A stretch of 64,000 nucleotides of DNA from Spartobacteria bacterium (lineage in GTDB: Bacteria > Verrucomicrobiota > Verrucomicrobiia > Chthoniobacterales > UBA10450), in NCBI GenBank assembly GCA_021325495.1, contig JAJPGZ010000006.1, positions 49,215 through 113,214 of the forward strand, given 5' to 3'. The position numbers were made by a program, and so were the translations under genes. Numbering within the stretch: the stretch's first letter is position 1; every line of letters begins with the position of its first letter. Shown one piece after another: positions 26,179 through 33,614 of this stretch. The notes below the pieces were generated by a model. It was given only the letters and a program-made list of their open reading frames with translations, did no database searches and was not told where the DNA came from.

Positions 26179-27154
26179 GTTGATGACCGGCCTGCTCGTG
26201 ATCGGCACGGTCGCCGTGGTCGTGGCCACGCTCATCTTGTTAGGCGCACCGGGATTGTTTCGTCCGCTCGTGACCTATCGCGTTTATTTCGACAACGCCG
26301 CCGGCATCAAACTCGGCGCTCCCGTTCTGCTCGCCGGTCGCAAGATCGGACAAGTGCAAAAATTGTATTCACCGGTTTCGCTCGAGGAAGATCGGCGCGC
26401 GCAGGAGGCGGCGGCGGCGATTCACCCATCGCCGGAAACGAGTCCGACCCCGCCTAACGGAAAACCGAAATTTCAGGTGCGGGTCGATGTGCAGGTGGAC
26501 AAAAGTGCGATCGTTTATCGCGATGCGCTCGCACGCATGATCACGCTCGGATTGTTAGGCGAGCTCGCGGTTGATTTTACTTCCGGCACACCGGAATCAG
26601 GACGCGCGCGCGACGGTGAAATATATGCGGGCGAACGCTCACCGGATTTCAGCGAAGCGGCGGCGAAATTACTCGAAGTCGTCCAGCCGGTCGCGGAAGA
26701 GGCGACCAAGACGATGAAAGAACTTGAATCGACCGCGCAAAACTTGAGCAAACTGACCAATGAAGGTTCGGAATTGAATCAGGCGCTCGAGCGTTTCAAA
26801 ACTTTCGGCGACCACCTTGTCGATCTTACGGCGCCGGATGGCGCACTCACCGCGTCGCTCGAAAACATTCAGCAAATTACCGATCAGCTCACGCAGAACG
26901 ACAACATCAAAGTCACGCTGCAAAACTTCCGCGATTCGTCCGAGAAATTGAAAGGTGTCATGCGCGACATCGAGCCGGTCGGCAAAAACATCACCGAGTT
27001 TTCGAACACGATCAAAACGCAACCGTGGCGATTGATCTGGCCGAGCACGAAGAAATCGCCGGAAAGCGCACCGAGTCCGCCGGCGGACCAGACCATCACC
27101 GTGCGCAAAAGCACGAAACCGAAAGCGACACCGGGGCAAAGCGGCAGTCGTTAG
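26159..27154 (+). CDS. mlaD: MlaD/MCE-domain lipid-binding protein
   Basis: Periplasmic substrate-binding subunit anchored in the inner membrane. 331 residues: a membrane anchor (about 9-31, LLVIGTVAVVVATLILLGAPG), an MCE domain (about 38-160, YRVYFDNAAGIKLGAPVLLAGRKIGQV ... ALARMITLGLLGELAVDFTSG) with a roughly 35-residue Pro/Ala-rich insertion in the middle, then a long helical region and a Pro/Thr/Lys-rich tail. The helical extension is longer than in E. coli MlaD and could form a bridge-like needle as in other MCE proteins (inference). Confidence 0.9.
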   Translation: MQLRRNELMTGLLVIGTVAVVVATLILLGAPGLFRPLVTYRVYFDNAAGIKLGAPVLLAGRKIGQVQKLYSPVSLEEDRRAQEAAAAIHPSPETSPTPPNGKPKFQVRVDVQVDKSAIVYRDALARMITLGLLGELAVDFTSGTPESGRARDGEIYAGERSPDFSEAAAKLLEVVQPVAEEATKTMKELESTAQNLSKLTNEGSELNQALERFKTFGDHLVDLTAPDGALTASLENIQQITDQLTQNDNIKVTLQNFRDSSEKLKGVMRDIEPVGKNITEFSNTIKTQPWRLIWPSTKKSPESAPSPPADQTITVRKSTKPKATPGQSGSR

Positions 27155-27171
27155 GCCGGATCGAATTTCTT

Positions 27172-27220
27172 CTGTGGAGGCAGCCGTCCTCGGCTGCAGG
27201 CGAGACGCCTGCCACCACAG
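27172..27220. repeat. Palindromic repeat (CTGTGG...CCACAG), sister of the one inside mfd
   Basis: Arms CTGTGGAGGCAGCC and GCCTGCCACCACAG around CGTCCTCGGCTGCAGGCGAGACG. The reverse complement of the element inside mfd (38848-38895) matches it at nearly every base. Lies between the convergent mlaD and topoisomerase genes. Confidence 0.85.
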
Positions 27221-27233
27221 CAAAGCGAACTCG

Positions 27234-28352
27234 TTAGGCCGCCTTCTTTTCCAGGCGCTGCTGGAGGAATTTCAGGATCGCTTTCTCGCCTTCGCGAAGA
27301 TCGACATGTTGATCTTCGAGCGCCTCTTCGGTTTTCTTTTTCAAACCTTCGATCGATTTGCCGTCGAGATAATTTTCGAGCACGCCCGGATGGACGTAAC
27401 ACTTTCGGCAAATTGCCGGCGTATTGCCTAACATTTTCGCGACCGCGGTGATCGCTTGCTTGATGTTCGCCTTCGCCTCCTTCTTCGTCTCGAATGCGCC
27501 CACCGCATTCAACGCCATCGCGGCCAGCACCGTTCCGGCCCAGGTCCGAAAATCCTTGGCGGTGAAATCTTCGCCGGTGATTTCTTTCAGATACTCGTTC
27601 ACGTCCTGCGAAGTGATGTTGCGAATCTCGCCCTCCTCATCCACGTACTGGAACAACTCCTGTCCGGGCAAATCCTGGAGCTTGGAAATGGTTTTCGCGA
27701 TGCGCCGGTCGGTGATGTCGACTTCATGCATCTTGCCGCTCTTGCCCCGAAAACGGAATTGCGCCTTCGAACCTTTCACATCGACATGTCGATCTTGCAT
27801 GGTCGTTAGGCCGAACGATTTGTTCTCGCGCGCATACTCTTCGTTGCCGACCCGAATCAAAGTGCGCTCGAGCAATTGCACGATCGTCGCCAGCACTTTG
27901 TTCCGCGGCAATCCCGGCAGCTTCAGGTCCGCTTCCACGCGTCTGCGGATTTTCGGCAGCGCTTCACCGAATAACGCCATGCGCTCGTATTTGTTTTCGT
28001 CGCGCACTTCGCGCCAGCGTTCGTGATAGCGATACTGCTTGCGTTTGCGCGCGTCGCATCCGGTCGCCTGAATATGTCCGTTCGGCGACGGGCAAATCCA
28101 AACTTTCGTCCACGCCGGCGGAATGCCGATACGTTGGATGCGCAACACGCGTTGCTCGTCGCGGATCGGTTTTCCTTCCGTGTCGAAGAATTCGAAATCG
28201 TCGCCTTTCGCTTTCCGCGTGTAACCGGGACTCGAATCGTTGACGTAACGAAGCCCCGCTTCTTCCGCGGCTTCAACCGGATCGGTTACGATCTTTGGCG
28301 CCGATTTTTTTTTCGCGCGTGCGTGCACGTGAAGGAATCGCGCGACGCGCAA
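27234..28352 (-). CDS. DNA topoisomerase IB
   Basis: Poxvirus-like type IB topoisomerase that relaxes supercoils through a 3'-phosphotyrosyl intermediate. 372 residues. An N-terminal beta domain (YVNDSSPGYTRKAKGDDFEFFDTEG, RIGIPPAWTKVWICPSPNGHIQATGCDARKRKQYRYH) leads into the catalytic domain with RVGNEEYARENKSFGLTTM (catalytic Arg region), FRGKSGKMHEVDI (Lys), DFRTWAGTVLA and the nucleophile Tyr in CRKCYVHPGVL. Longer basic N-terminus than the minimal viral enzyme. A single-gene unit. Confidence 0.93.
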   Translation of the reverse strand: MRVARFLHVHARAKKKSAPKIVTDPVEAAEEAGLRYVNDSSPGYTRKAKGDDFEFFDTEGKPIRDEQRVLRIQRIGIPPAWTKVWICPSPNGHIQATGCDARKRKQYRYHERWREVRDENKYERMALFGEALPKIRRRVEADLKLPGLPRNKVLATIVQLLERTLIRVGNEEYARENKSFGLTTMQDRHVDVKGSKAQFRFRGKSGKMHEVDITDRRIAKTISKLQDLPGQELFQYVDEEGEIRNITSQDVNEYLKEITGEDFTAKDFRTWAGTVLAAMALNAVGAFETKKEAKANIKQAITAVAKMLGNTPAICRKCYVHPGVLENYLDGKSIEGLKKKTEEALEDQHVDLREGEKAILKFLQQRLEKKAA

Positions 28353-28361
28353 AAAGCACGC

Positions 28362-28796
28362 TTATGAGCCGTAGCTCTTCGTGAATTTCTTTTTCGATTC
28401 GCCTTCGGCTTCGGACGAAGCGACCGGTCGCGTCTCTGCCGGAGTAGTTGTCGATCTTTCACCGGTCTGCGGCACCGGCTCCGGTTGCGGTTCTGGCTTC
28501 GCGCCGCCTTTTTTTAGATGCTCCGCCACTTCCACGTAGGCCATTTGCAGATTCGAAATGGTATTGCGCAAAACCGTCGCCTCTTCATTCGATAAATTCC
28601 CGCGCGTCTTTTCCTGAATCATCTCGAGCTGGTCGATGAACATCTTCGCCACCTCGAGATTCACTTCGCCTTTGCCGGTTTGCGGATTCGGGATTTGGCC
28701 GAGAAAAAGCGCCGCGTTTTGCGCCTGCATCATGATGAACTCGATGAAGCGCTGCGCCATCTGGCCGGTGTTGGTGTTGGTCTGGACTTCAGCCAT
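28362..28796 (-). CDS. DUF1844-family protein
   Basis: 144 residues. The N-terminal two thirds match the DUF1844 pattern: RFIEFIMMQAQNAALFLGQIPNPQTGKGEVNLEVAKMFIDQLEMIQEKTRGNLSNEEATVLRNTISNLQMAYVEV (helical, soluble). The C-terminus is a Pro/Glu/Thr-rich tail. The family is widespread in planctomycetes, verrucomicrobia and relatives; its function is unknown. It lies 12 bp downstream of the M16 peptidase gene, so the two are probably cotranscribed. Confidence 0.8.
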   Translation of the reverse strand: MAEVQTNTNTGQMAQRFIEFIMMQAQNAALFLGQIPNPQTGKGEVNLEVAKMFIDQLEMIQEKTRGNLSNEEATVLRNTISNLQMAYVEVAEHLKKGGAKPEPQPEPVPQTGERSTTTPAETRPVASSEAEGESKKKFTKSYGS

Positions 28797-28807
28797 ACGA
28801 TGTCGAT

Positions 28808-31444
28808 CTAATTAGATTTCGCGGTGGACTTGTCCGGCGGACGCACAATTGCGAGCACGTACGGTTGATCGCGGAAATATTTTTGCGCCGCGGTCTTGAT
28901 GTCCTCGAGCGAGACTGCGCTCACTTCCGGCTCGAGCTTTTTGTAATAATCGAACCCGAGCCCGTAAACTTCATCGAGCGCGCATTGATAACCGAAGGTG
29001 TCGTTGCTTTGATTCGCGATCTGTTGCTGGCCGATCAATTTCTTTTTCGCGCGCGTGAGTTCCTCGTTCGTTAGGCCTTCGCTCGCCAGTTTCTTGATTT
29101 CATCGAGCAACGCCACTTTGACCGGTTCCGTTTTTTCCGGCGACGTCCCGAGATAAAACGCGAACAATCCGGGGACAAGTCCCTGCACCTGGCTCGCGCC
29201 GACGTAATAGGCCAGACCCATTTCTTCGCGGATGCGAACGAAGAAACGCGAACCGAGATCGCTGCTCGCTTCGTCGAGCAACTCGAGTGCATGTCGATCT
29301 TTGCTATAAACATCGACGCCGCGGTACCCGACCATGATGACGCTCTGCGCTTTTTCTTTACGACTCTCGACCGTCTCCGACTTTGTCATGGGCGGCGGCG
29401 GCGACGCGTCTTTCAACGCAAGCTCGCCCGCTTTCATTTTGGACAACGCTTGCTCGAAAAGCTGTTTCACTTCGGCGGCGCTCACGTTGCCGAACACGGA
29501 GATGACGCCGTTTTTGGCCACGAGATAACGATCGCGAAACTCGAGCAGTTGTTTCGGCGTCAACTTCTTCACCGACTCGGCCGAACCGTTGGTGCGCAGC
29601 GCGTAGGGATGTTTTGCAAAGAGCGCCTGCCGTAAAATATTTCGCGCCACCGTCGTGAGCTGCTCGTCTTCCTGTTGAATCGCGGCGAGCTGCACTTGCT
29701 TTTCGCGTTCGACCGCCGGTTCCGGCATCGTCGCGTTCAGCAAAATGTCGCTGAGCAATTCGACGCCTTTTTTCAAATCCGGTTTTGTCACATCGACCGC
29801 GACACTGAAGCTGTTATTGCCCGCGTCGCTCGACATCGTCCCGCCGATCGATTCGATTTCGGTCGCAAGTTGCTCCGCGCTACGCGTCTTCGTTCCTTTC
29901 AGCAGCGACTTCGCCATCAAACGCGTAGCGCCGTTCGTCTCCGACGTTTCCGCGAGCAATCCGCCGCGGAACACCGCCGTCATCGCGACCAGCGGGAGGC
30001 GCGCGTCTTCGCGCACGAGCACGCGCAGACCGTTCGAGAGCTCAAACTTTTGCACGTCGGCGGCGGTAATCGCTTTGCGATTGTCGATCTTGCCGCCTAA
30101 CGAGCCCTTCGGGTTCAAGGAGACGACGGTGAGATTGTCGTTCGTCAGATATTTGCCGGCGACGCGCTTGATGTCGTCGGGCGTGACGCGTTGCACCGCC
30201 GCGAGATAATCGCGGCTGAAATTCAAATTTCGCGTCAGCAGCCAATTGCCGCCCACATCCGAAGCCTGACCGCGTACGGTCGTAAGTTGCGAGAGCTGTT
30301 GGCTCAGCTGCGTCTTTTTCGCTTTGTTCAATTCTTCCGCGGTCACGCCGCCGCTCTTCACTTGATCGACAATTTCCAAAATCAATTTCTCGGCCGCTTC
30401 GCGATTTTTCGGATCGACCGTCGCGTCCACGCCTAACAAACCGGGATCGCCCGGCGTATAGGAAAAGGCGGCGATGTTGAACGCGAGCCCCGCTTCCTCG
30501 CGCACCTTGCGATACAAACGCGAGCTGCGTCCCTCACCCAAAATCTGCGAGAGCAAATCGAGCGCGGGGACGTCCGGATGCGTGACTTCGGGGACGTGCC
30601 ACGCCATCGCCAGACGCGTCAGCTCGGTCGGAAATTCGTTATGCGCATCGCGGCGGCCGAGTTGCGGCGGTTCCTGCGGAATGTAAACCGGCTTCAACGA
30701 TTTCTCGGGGTAATCCTTGAAGAAATTCGTGAGTTGCTCGCGCACTTTTGTTGGATCGACATCTCCTACCACCACGAAAGTAAGGTTGTTAGGCACGTAA
30801 CGCGTTTTGTAATACTGCATCACCTGCTCTTGCGTGAGCTGGTTGTAAATCTGCATGTCGCCGATCACCGGCAGCCGATACGGATGTCTTTGATAGGCGG
30901 TCGCGAAAAGAAGCTGGCTCACCATCCGGTCGGGATCGTCGAATCCCATGGCGAACTCGCGCCGGATCACTTCCTGTTCCTTGGTGTATTCGTCCGGCGG
31001 CAAGGTCGAATTCATCATCGCGTCGCTCAGCACATCGAGCGCGGTCTCGACGCCGGCTTTCGGCGCGTCGATCCAATAAACCGTGCGATCGAACGACGTG
31101 TAAGCGTTGATATAACCGCCGACGTCCTGGATTTTTTGCGCGATCGCATTTGTCGATCTTGTCTTCGTTCCCTTGAACAACATGTGTTCGAGAATGTGCG
31201 ACATGCCCGCGCCCAGCCGTTCGTCCTCGTAAATGCTGCCGGTCGCGCACCACGCCTGCACGCTCGCCACCGGCGCGCTGTGATCTTCCTGCACGATGAT
31301 CGTTAGGCCGTTTTCCAGCACCCACTTCTGCGCCGTGCTCGGCGGAAACGTGAGCACCGAAGAATCCTCAGTGGTGGCGGATTTTAAATTCGCGGTCGTC
31401 AACATAAGCGCGCTGAAGATCGCCAGAGTCGGCGCGATCTTCAT
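28808..31444 (-). CDS. M16-family zinc peptidase, two-unit fusion with one active site
   Basis: Pitrilysin-type metallopeptidase, probably periplasmic (signal peptide about 1-23). 878 residues made of two M16 units, as in PqqL-like proteins. The first unit has the inverted zinc motif HILEH (residues 83-87) and downstream Glu in the EYTKEQEVIRREFAMG helix. The second unit starts near residue 470 (LSNGLRVLVREDARLPLVAMTAVFRGG) and has RLMAKSL where HxxEH would be, so it is catalytically dead. Coupled to the gene upstream by an ATGA overlap at 31441-31444. Confidence 0.93.
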   Translation of the reverse strand: MKIAPTLAIFSALMLTTANLKSATTEDSSVLTFPPSTAQKWVLENGLTIIVQEDHSAPVASVQAWCATGSIYEDERLGAGMSHILEHMLFKGTKTRSTNAIAQKIQDVGGYINAYTSFDRTVYWIDAPKAGVETALDVLSDAMMNSTLPPDEYTKEQEVIRREFAMGFDDPDRMVSQLLFATAYQRHPYRLPVIGDMQIYNQLTQEQVMQYYKTRYVPNNLTFVVVGDVDPTKVREQLTNFFKDYPEKSLKPVYIPQEPPQLGRRDAHNEFPTELTRLAMAWHVPEVTHPDVPALDLLSQILGEGRSSRLYRKVREEAGLAFNIAAFSYTPGDPGLLGVDATVDPKNREAAEKLILEIVDQVKSGGVTAEELNKAKKTQLSQQLSQLTTVRGQASDVGGNWLLTRNLNFSRDYLAAVQRVTPDDIKRVAGKYLTNDNLTVVSLNPKGSLGGKIDNRKAITAADVQKFELSNGLRVLVREDARLPLVAMTAVFRGGLLAETSETNGATRLMAKSLLKGTKTRSAEQLATEIESIGGTMSSDAGNNSFSVAVDVTKPDLKKGVELLSDILLNATMPEPAVEREKQVQLAAIQQEDEQLTTVARNILRQALFAKHPYALRTNGSAESVKKLTPKQLLEFRDRYLVAKNGVISVFGNVSAAEVKQLFEQALSKMKAGELALKDASPPPPMTKSETVESRKEKAQSVIMVGYRGVDVYSKDRHALELLDEASSDLGSRFFVRIREEMGLAYYVGASQVQGLVPGLFAFYLGTSPEKTEPVKVALLDEIKKLASEGLTNEELTRAKKKLIGQQQIANQSNDTFGYQCALDEVYGLGFDYYKKLEPEVSAVSLEDIKTAAQKYFRDQPYVLAIVRPPDKSTAKSN

Positions 31445-31893
31445 GAAGACTTTGGTGCAGGCAGGCTCGGCGGCAATTTCTTTTCCGCCATTGGTTTCGT
31501 CGGCGCGAAAGGCCTAACGAACGCGTCACCGAAGTCGTAAATATTCTTGAAATCCTCGATCGAATCCTCCTCCGTCTTTCCGAAAATGCCGGCGTCGATC
31601 AAATTGAAAACCATGTGACCGATGTCTTCCGTTTTGCGAATGCCCCAGCTCTCGAACACGGTCACCACCAGCGGCCCGAACTCGCGCAAGGCGTAGAGTC
31701 GCACACCGTCGAGTAATTGCGGTCCGCTCACGTGCCGCACATTCGTGCCCTTGGTTTTCTTCTGCTGCTTCGTCGTGTAATCGAGCGCGTCGCGCAAAAA
31801 AATGTAGGCGTCGCGCGCGTAACGCGCATCGTGCGCCACGATCGAGTCGAGAGCTTCGGCAAATCCAATTTTCTGCATGAAAGTAAAACGCAC
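31441..31893 (-). CDS. Minf_1886-type protein (planctomycete/verrucomicrobia-restricted family)
   Basis: 150 residues; an internal Met at residue 6 (MQKIGFAEALDSIV) may be the real start. Conserved features: DSIVAHDARYARDAYIFLRDALDYT, HVSGPQLLDGVRLYALREFGPLVVTVFESWGI and DIGHMVFNLIDAGIFGKTEEDSIEDF. Soluble, mostly helical. I recognise it as the Minf_1886 family, whose function is unknown. Its stop overlaps the start of the M16 peptidase by 4 bp. Confidence 0.82.
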   Translation of the reverse strand: MRFTFMQKIGFAEALDSIVAHDARYARDAYIFLRDALDYTTKQQKKTKGTNVRHVSGPQLLDGVRLYALREFGPLVVTVFESWGIRKTEDIGHMVFNLIDAGIFGKTEEDSIEDFKNIYDFGDAFVRPFAPTKPMAEKKLPPSLPAPKSS

Positions 31894-31906
31894 AATCGTG
31901 CGCGCG

Positions 31907-32157
31907 CTATGATACGCGGCAACGTTCGCAGCGGCAACTGTGGCGCAAGATCGACAATCGCTTTTTCAATCCAGTGGACTCCTGACTCCAAGGCTTGTTC
32001 AGAACATGGGTGTAAATCATGGTCGTGCTCACGTCTTTGTGGCCATATAGGTTCGCTCGGTTCGAATGGAATAATGCTTGCGCCGGATGACGTCGCGGAC
32101 CTGCTCGAGCAATTTCGGTTTGTTTTGCCCGTTACCGACCGGTAAATTCTCCGGCAT
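31907..32157 (-). pseudogene. intI: Integron integrase (IntI) pseudogene with large internal deletion
   Basis: Minus-strand remnant of a tyrosine recombinase. From ATG 32155-32157 the frame reads KPKLLEQVRDVIRRKHYSIRTERTY (ending near 32047), the N-terminal SAM-like domain of integron integrases. It then jumps, with a change of frame, into YGHKDVSTTMIYTHVLNKPW (32047 down to about 31985), the C-terminal end of the same family. About 240 internal residues, including the first catalytic Arg region, are missing. The His of GHKD and the nucleophile Tyr of IYTHV remain. The C-terminus after KPW is aberrant and includes a 10-mer copy before a stop at 31907. Orientation away from the cassettes is the normal integron layout. 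Confidence 0.85.
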
Positions 32158-32207
32158 GCGAATCGATTCTGTTCTCTCCGCTTCCGAACTCAAGCCGGAT
32201 TAGATTG

Positions 32208-32237
32208 AAAAATTGCGCCTTTAAAGGGGCAATTTTT
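32208..32237. terminator. Hairpin in the presumed attI region
   Basis: AAAAATTGCGCC (32208-32219) and GGGGCAATTTTT (32226-32237) form a near-perfect stem with a 6-nt loop. AT-rich flanks on both sides could allow termination in either direction. It sits between the intI remnant and the first GTTAGGT core. Confidence 0.55.
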
Positions 32238-32250
32238 GGATCTACTTCTC

Positions 32251-32257
32251 GTTAGGT
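32251..32257 (+). other. Candidate integron core site (attI or first attC right half), GTTAGGT
   Basis: GTTAGGT fits the GTTRRRY core at which integron integrases cut. It lies about 94 bp from the intI pseudogene start and 18 bp before the first cassette ORF, the place expected of attI. No left-half partner is visible. Confidence 0.5.
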
Positions 32258-32274
32258 CTGTGCGCATCGACACG

Positions 32275-32727
32275 ATGAACGACATCATCGATTTCTGGTG
32301 GAAGCACCGCGTGGCCGTTGATATTGTCCTCGCGTTTTGCGCGGTCGTCGGTCTTTGCGCTGTCGCGCGGCTGTGGCGGATTCTCTACGTTTTTGTGAGC
32401 AGTGCCGCTGTTCTCGTCAGCGTGTTTGCAGCTCTCCAGCTTACGTCCGTTCGTGTTCATCCATTCGACCACAGCTGGGATGCTCAGCATGAGATACCGC
32501 TCGACGTAAAGATCACGCGGATGGCGAAACGTGCACAGTTCGACTTTCGCATCTGTGGAATTCGGCCGATTGGACGAGGCAAGCTTCGCCTGCTTTCAGC
32601 GTCTAAGCATGATTCCGATTACGATTTGTTCTTCGAGCCGGTTTCGGTTTCTGACACACTCGTGGTTTACCGATTTACTGCTGGCGGCAAACCCCTTTGG
32701 AAGACGTGCAATTGGGTAGAGACCTAA
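32275..32727 (+). CDS. Integron cassette 1: membrane-anchored protein, unknown function
   Basis: 150 residues from ATG 32275; an upstream in-frame start at 32236 would cross the GTTAGGT core and is less likely. No family recognised. Two adjacent hydrophobic segments (about 9-50: VAVDIVLAFCAVVGLCAVARLW and ILYVFVSSAAVLVSVFAAL) are followed by an extracytoplasmic beta-rich domain of about 100 residues. Flanked by the GTTAGGT core upstream and attC1, whose left core overlaps the last codon and stop. Lower GC and more varied codons than neighbouring genes, with no 10-mer copies, fit a foreign origin. Confidence 0.65.
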   Translation: MNDIIDFWWKHRVAVDIVLAFCAVVGLCAVARLWRILYVFVSSAAVLVSVFAALQLTSVRVHPFDHSWDAQHEIPLDVKITRMAKRAQFDFRICGIRPIGRGKLRLLSASKHDSDYDLFFEPVSVSDTLVVYRFTAGGKPLWKTCNWVET

Positions 32728-32844
32728 CCATGCGATGGAGCGAACGGCCACCCGGCGCATGTTTAACTTTCTCGTGACTACAACCTTCTCGCTTCGATCA
32801 TCGCTCGGTCTCAGTGGCCGCAGCTCAGCTTGTTCTCGTTAGAT
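32722..32844 (+). repeat. attC recombination site 1
   Basis: 123 bp from ACCTAAC (32722-32728) to GTTAGAT (32838-32844), matching RYYYAAC and GTTRRRY. The arms pair as hairpin: GGAGC and GGCCACC on the left with GTGGCC and GCTC on the right, leaving unpaired bases as needed for single-strand recognition. It ends cassette 1 and begins cassette 2. Confidence 0.8.
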
Positions 32845-32920
32845 GCTGAGCGAAACGATCGAGCGGTTCAGTTACGAATCGCAGTTCTGGAAGCAAGTGC
32901 TACGATCGTCATATCCGTGA
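32843..32920 (+). CDS. Possible short leader ORF in cassette 2
   Basis: ATG at 32843, overlapping the attC1 right core, opens a 25-codon frame (MLSETIERFSYESQFW...). Its TGA at 32918-32920 overlaps the GTG start of the main cassette-2 protein (GTGA). It could couple translation of the main ORF after cassette insertion. No homology seen; the frame is short and may be chance. Confidence 0.3.
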   Translation: MLSETIERFSYESQFWKQVLRSSYP

Positions 32921-33456
32921 GTATTGCTGATCTCGCATCACTCGCCAGCAGCGTTGCTGTTGTGGTTTCGCTTCTCTTTCTTGGCCTGCAGATACGGCAA
33001 TCTAATCGCAACCAAAGATCGTTAATGCAACAGGGACGAAGCGCGCGCAACGTCGAACTTCTCTCGCGCCTGAGCGATCCCGGTGTTAGCGATGTCATAT
33101 CGCGCGCCGCCAACGGCGAACCTCTGACCGATCAGGATTGCTTCGTCTTGTACGGTTACATGACCTCGGTGTTCTGGAGCTACGAAGACTGTTTCTTTCA
33201 GTTTCATTTGGGCATGCTGGACCCCAAGAGCTGGGCGTCTGATGGTACCACCTTGAAGCGCTTGCTCGGCAACCCTGCGTATCGCGCGGTCTGGAGGTTC
33301 GCGCGGGGCGGGATCGGTGATGAATACAGGTCCTTTCTCGATGGACTCGCCGCCGAATCCAGGCACAACGTTCCGCCCAATATGCCCAACACGCTCCGGC
33401 AATACATCGCGGAAGAGAGAGAAGCGCTCCAGAGATCGCAAGATGTCAGGCCTTGA
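32917..33456 (+). CDS. Integron cassette 2: single-pass membrane protein, unknown function
   Basis: 179 residues if started at GTG 32917 (SIADLASLASSVAVVVSLLFLGLQIRQSNRN). An ATG at 32830 in frame would begin upstream of the attC1 core and is less likely. One N-terminal membrane segment (about 8-24) is followed by a soluble helical domain (SLMQQGRSARNVELLSRLSDPGVSDVI ... YGYMTSVFWSYEDCFFQFHLGMLD). Proteins of this general layout, with a short N-terminal anchor and Gln-rich LxxQxRQ...N stretch, are familiar from soil bacteria, but no function is known to me. Lies between attC1 and attC2, with no 10-mer copies. Confidence 0.65.
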   Translation: MSIADLASLASSVAVVVSLLFLGLQIRQSNRNQRSLMQQGRSARNVELLSRLSDPGVSDVISRAANGEPLTDQDCFVLYGYMTSVFWSYEDCFFQFHLGMLDPKSWASDGTTLKRLLGNPAYRAVWRFARGGIGDEYRSFLDGLAAESRHNVPPNMPNTLRQYIAEEREALQRSQDVRP

Positions 33457-33473
33457 TTCACGGCGCACAAAAC

Positions 33474-33581
33474 ATCTAACCCACTATGGAGCGAACGGCG
33501 GACTGTCCCTATGTCTATCTTCCACTGTTATACCATGTCACTCATAACTCGCGCCGCCGCTGATCTCGGGTCTCGTTAGAC
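33474..33581 (+). repeat. attC recombination site 2
   Basis: 108 bp from ATCTAAC (33474-33480) to GTTAGAC (33575-33581). The left part, CTAACCCACTATGGAGCGAACGG, closely resembles the start of attC1, while the middle differs. Arms GGCGG and CCGCC can pair. It closes cassette 2; no further cassette follows. Confidence 0.75.
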
Positions 33582-33614
33582 CCGTACCCACGGCAGCCAA
33601 TAGCGGCTGTCGCT

